Source: Bacillus sp. Marseille-Q1617
GTDB lineage: Bacteria; Bacillota; Bacilli; Bacillales; Bacillaceae_B
NCBI RefSeq assembly: GCF_903645295.1
Contig: NZ_CAHJXM010000001.1
Span: forward strand, 868,001-932,000
Length of the DNA stretch: 64,000 nucleotides
Reading direction: 5' to 3'
The translations under genes were made by a program, and so were the position numbers. The notes under the pieces are model-generated. The model did not search any database. It was not told the DNA's origin and saw nothing but the letters and a program-made list of their open reading frames with translations. Positions 61,278-64,000 of this stretch are shown piece after piece. Each line of letters starts with the position of its first letter. The stretch's first letter is position 1.

Positions 61278-62657
61278 ATGATCGACATGTTAAAAAAAAT
61301 ACCAGCCGCAGCGAAACGCTACGCAAGAATGACAAAGCGGGAGAAGTGGAATGAGCTGTATTCCAACCTTTGGATGACACCGATGATTTATGCGTTGCTC
61401 TCCATCTTACTGGTCTTCATCACCATTTGGGTGGATCTGAAAATGAATATTTATCAGGGGATGCCTTCTTTCCTCAGGGTCGATTACGGACTGACAAAGA
61501 CGATTTTAAGTACATTGACCGCCGGGATCTTATCGCTGACCACCTTTACTTTTTACGGGGTCCTAGGTGCCTTGTCTACATTCTCAAGCCAGTTCTCCCC
61601 AAGGATCCTGAAGAATTTCATGATGAATAAAGTGACTCAGAGAACACTTGGGATTTTCAGCGGAAGCTTTCTATATGTATTATTTTGTTTATTTTTCATC
61701 AATGAAGATACCGCTCAGGCATACAGTTTGATTCCAACAACTGCCGTCTTGACCGCGCTCCTGACGATCAGTACGTTCGCTGTTTTCATCAATCATATCG
61801 TCACATGGCTGCAAGTGACCAATCTGACCGAGCAGATCAAGCTTGAATCCGTGGATATCATCGAAAGCTCGCTCGTCTATGAACTGAAGCCGCATAAAGC
61901 AAAGAATCCCGGTGCCGTCAAAATGCAGGTGCCGGGCGGAGAAGGCACAACGTTGAGGGCAGAACAGTCTGGTTACCTGCAGAAGATTGACTTTGCTGAG
62001 CTGATCCGTAAAGCAACCAAAGACAACCTGATCATCCAGTTAGAGAACCGTATAGGAAGCTTTGTCTTCCGGTCGACCCCTTTATTAACATATTGGAATC
62101 CTTCAACTGACTTTGAAATAGATGAAGGCAGCTATTTGGAGATGTTTCAGGTAGGTAAAAATCAAACCGAGCTGCAGGACATTGAATTCAGCATCAATAA
62201 ATTTGTGGAAATCGCGATCAGGGCACTCGGGAATGATGATCCGAAGACGGCGACCAATATTATCTATCAAATCGGCGACCTGCTCATTCAACTCTCGGAA
62301 ATGGAAGTATTCTCCCCGTACCTCACAGACGATGATGGGAATCTGCGCGTCATCATTAATAATTTGACGTATGCAGACTATCTCTACCGCGGCTTTGCAT
62401 CGATCAGGCACTATGCGAAAAAAGATGCCGTTATAACAGGGGAATTGCTTTACGTCCTGAATGCCATTGCTCATGCAATCGATGAAAAAGACCATCAGCA
62501 CGTCTGGGATTTCACCCAATACACTGCCATCGGCTTCGACCATGACCTTCTCTATGACTTGGACATCAATCGATTCAACGACGTCCTGAAGGAGATTGCC
62601 GAAACCACTGGAAATACAGACCGTTTTGATGAACTGATGAAGAAAATCAAAAAATAG
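61278..62657 (+). CDS. DUF2254 family membrane protein
   Basis: About 459 residues from the ATG at 61278. Four membrane segments in the first 180 residues (WMTPMIYALLSILLVFITIW, then ILSTLTAGILSLTTFTFYGVL, and two more), then a long cytoplasmic part. This is the DUF2254 layout; no function is known. The frame stays open to a TTG at 61113 with no good RBS at either start, so up to 55 extra N-terminal residues are possible. Ends just before a compound terminator. Confidence 0.82.
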   Translation: MIDMLKKIPAAAKRYARMTKREKWNELYSNLWMTPMIYALLSILLVFITIWVDLKMNIYQGMPSFLRVDYGLTKTILSTLTAGILSLTTFTFYGVLGALSTFSSQFSPRILKNFMMNKVTQRTLGIFSGSFLYVLFCLFFINEDTAQAYSLIPTTAVLTALLTISTFAVFINHIVTWLQVTNLTEQIKLESVDIIESSLVYELKPHKAKNPGAVKMQVPGGEGTTLRAEQSGYLQKIDFAELIRKATKDNLIIQLENRIGSFVFRSTPLLTYWNPSTDFEIDEGSYLEMFQVGKNQTELQDIEFSINKFVEIAIRALGNDDPKTATNIIYQIGDLLIQLSEMEVFSPYLTDDDGNLRVIINNLTYADYLYRGFASIRHYAKKDAVITGELLYVLNAIAHAIDEKDHQHVWDFTQYTAIGFDHDLLYDLDINRFNDVLKEIAETTGNTDRFDELMKKIKK

Positions 62658-62688
62658 AGCCAAACGGTCCCGCTTTATCATGATAAAG

Positions 62689-62764
62689 GCCCGTCCCGCG
62701 TCGCTTCACCGTGCTGAAGGCCCGACCCTCAGGCGTTGCAGCGTGACGCGGGACGGGCGTTTTA
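62689..62764 (+). terminator. Compound terminator with a second terminator remnant in the loop
   Basis: GCCCGTCCCGCGTC (62689-62702) pairs with GACGCGGGACGGGC (62745-62758), then GTTTTATTTT. The 42-nt loop contains AAGGCCCGACCCTCAGGCG, which resembles the left arm of another copy of the family. Confidence 0.85.
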
Positions 62765-62921
62765 TTTTCTGTTATACTAGACGAATAGTTTAAATATTTT
62801 GATTTTTTGTCGTTAAGTGGGGGGTACATACGAGAAGCTTGGACTGCATAAGAGACCCTATCTGTTTTTGGCATGCTTTGATTGAGGGGAAGTGCATTAA
62901 AAGATAAAGGGGTGCAAGTCT

Positions 62922-64000
62922 GTGGAGAAGTTTGCTTGTTTTCGTGTACCGGAGTCCATTTTTTACGGTCGAAAGGCATTTGTGAATGTCGGCAGGGAAG
63001 CGGCTAAGCGGGGCGGAAAGGTCCTGATCGTAAGTGATAAGATCATGGACGAACTGGGGTATGTCAGTGAGTGCCGGCAGTATTTACAAGAACAAGGTGT
63101 GGAGAGTGCCGTATATCTCGGTGTGGATTCCGAACCGACAGATCAATATGTCTCTGAATCACTGGAAATGCTTGAAAAAGAAAACTGTGATCTGGTCGTG
63201 TCCCTTGGCGGGGGAAGCTGCATCGATACGGCCAAGGCGATCGCCGTGCTGGCCACGAACGGCGGTTATATCGGGGAGTATATGGGCGGCAGTCGACTGG
63301 CCGATAAAGCGCCGCTTCCTCATATCGCCATTCCGACAACAGCGGGTACGGGTTCGGAAGCAACCGATGTGACGGTCATCACCAATACGAAAAATGACGT
63401 TAAAATGATGATCAAGCAGCCTGCGTTTATGCCGGATGTCGCCATCGTCGACCCGCTCTTGACTATTTCTTCGCCGAAAAGTGTGACGGCTGCGACCGGG
63501 GTGGATGCGTTAAGCCACGCAGTGGAAGCGTACCTGTCGAAAAAGTCTCACCCGATGACCGATACGGCTGCTCTTGCAGCGATGGAACTGATCGCTGACA
63601 ACCTGCTCACCGCTTATCATGATGGTGAAAACGTGGATGCACGTGAAGCGATGAGCCTTGCTGCCATGCAGGCGGGCATGGCGTTCTCAAATGCTTCGGT
63701 ATGCCTCGTTCATGGGATGTCGAGGCCGATCGGTGCTTTATTCCATGTTCCGCACGGGTACTCGAATGCGATGCTTTTGCCGGCTGTCCTCGAATTCAGC
63801 AAAGAGCACTGCATCGAACGCCTGGCTGATGTAGGGCGTTTTTTTGAGAAAGAAAACAGTCATCTTTCGAATGAAGAATGCGCTGAAATCGCAGTGAACG
63901 CGGTCAAAAAACTTTGTATGCAGCTGAATATCCCGAACCTGAAGGGATGGGGAGTCGATGAAGAAACGTTCCGTAAAGCAGTGGGCAAGATGACGGAGGA
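62922..64000 (+). CDS. Iron-containing alcohol dehydrogenase (3' end beyond window)
   Basis: At least 359 residues of a group III Fe-ADH. It starts VEKFACFRVPESIFYG from GTG at 62922 after AAAGGGGTG. Motifs: LGGGSCIDTAKAIA (NAD-binding), AIPTTAGTGSEAT, then metal ligands in TGVDALSHAVEAY (Asp and His) and VHGMSRPIGALFHVPHG (two His). It oxidises a primary alcohol or reduces an aldehyde. The likely length is about 385-400 residues, so only the C-terminal tip is cut off. The gap 62765-62921 shows no other gene. Confidence 0.93.
   Translation, partial: MEKFACFRVPESIFYGRKAFVNVGREAAKRGGKVLIVSDKIMDELGYVSECRQYLQEQGVESAVYLGVDSEPTDQYVSESLEMLEKENCDLVVSLGGGSCIDTAKAIAVLATNGGYIGEYMGGSRLADKAPLPHIAIPTTAGTGSEATDVTVITNTKNDVKMMIKQPAFMPDVAIVDPLLTISSPKSVTAATGVDALSHAVEAYLSKKSHPMTDTAALAAMELIADNLLTAYHDGENVDAREAMSLAAMQAGMAFSNASVCLVHGMSRPIGALFHVPHGYSNAMLLPAVLEFSKEHCIERLADVGRFFEKENSHLSNEECAEIAVNAVKKLCMQLNIPNLKGWGVDEETFRKAVGKMTE

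Overview
The window looks like the chromosome of a low-to-mid G+C, aerobic, spore-forming-type Bacillaceae (Bacillus sensu lato, plausibly Rossellomorea or a close genus). The reasons are AGGAGG ribosome-binding sites, TTG/GTG starts, SigA-type promoters, a ykrK-htpX pair, natKR-natAB, mta, des, dbpA/yxiN and cold-shock genes of Bacillus type, and near-identical intrinsic terminators built on GGCCCGTCCC/GGGACGGGCC. The genus is inference; no rRNA or other marker is present.

Layout. 1-2.2 kb: the end of an ABC transporter operon. 2.4-4.2 kb: divergent ykrK/htpX with a palindromic operator. 4.2-10.1 kb: a GNAT acetyltransferase, SelO AMPylase, an IS4-family element that landed inside a terminator stem with a 9-bp target duplication, an SDR, and a purine riboswitch in front of a secreted nucleosidase-like lipoprotein. 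10.3-14.5 kb: a zinc-free MDR oxidoreductase and a large RND transporter. 14.6-17.7 kb: the most unusual part, a tandem array of five 35-36-residue ORFs on the minus strand, divergent from an MFS efflux gene plus TetR regulator. Both promoters have the same twin GACAC-NN-GTGTC operators, and a structured, apparently non-coding sequence lies between them.

17.8-30 kb: DUF3934, a cold-shock gene, dbpA, nei, a TRM11-like methyltransferase, a kinase-like protein, a fatty-acid desaturase followed by a DesR-like receiver that lacks its DNA-binding domain, DUF2202, a PadR/HAAS pair, AraC-GyrI, an HTH/vWA pair and mta. 30-34 kb: natK-natR divergent from natA-natB with a direct-repeat operator. 34-37 kb: DUF418 and two more nearly identical csp genes. 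37-41 kb: hssRS-hrtBA haem sensing and efflux with an HssR box. 41-44.7 kb: copY-copZ-copA-glutaredoxin with two cop boxes.

44.9-48.2 kb: an internally duplicated membrane protein, a cluster of AT-rich palindromes, a lipoprotein and a soluble PAS chemoreceptor. 48.2-60.4 kb: a carbohydrate locus made of a LacI regulator, GH13 alpha-glucosidase, two sugar permeases and a binding lipoprotein, divergent from a GH3 beta-glucosidase and a GH94 phosphorylase resembling 1,2-beta-oligoglucan phosphorylase. Both promoters carry an identical GAAACGTTTC operator. 60.4-64 kb: Mug glycosylase, DUF2254 membrane protein, and an iron-dependent alcohol dehydrogenase that runs off the right edge.
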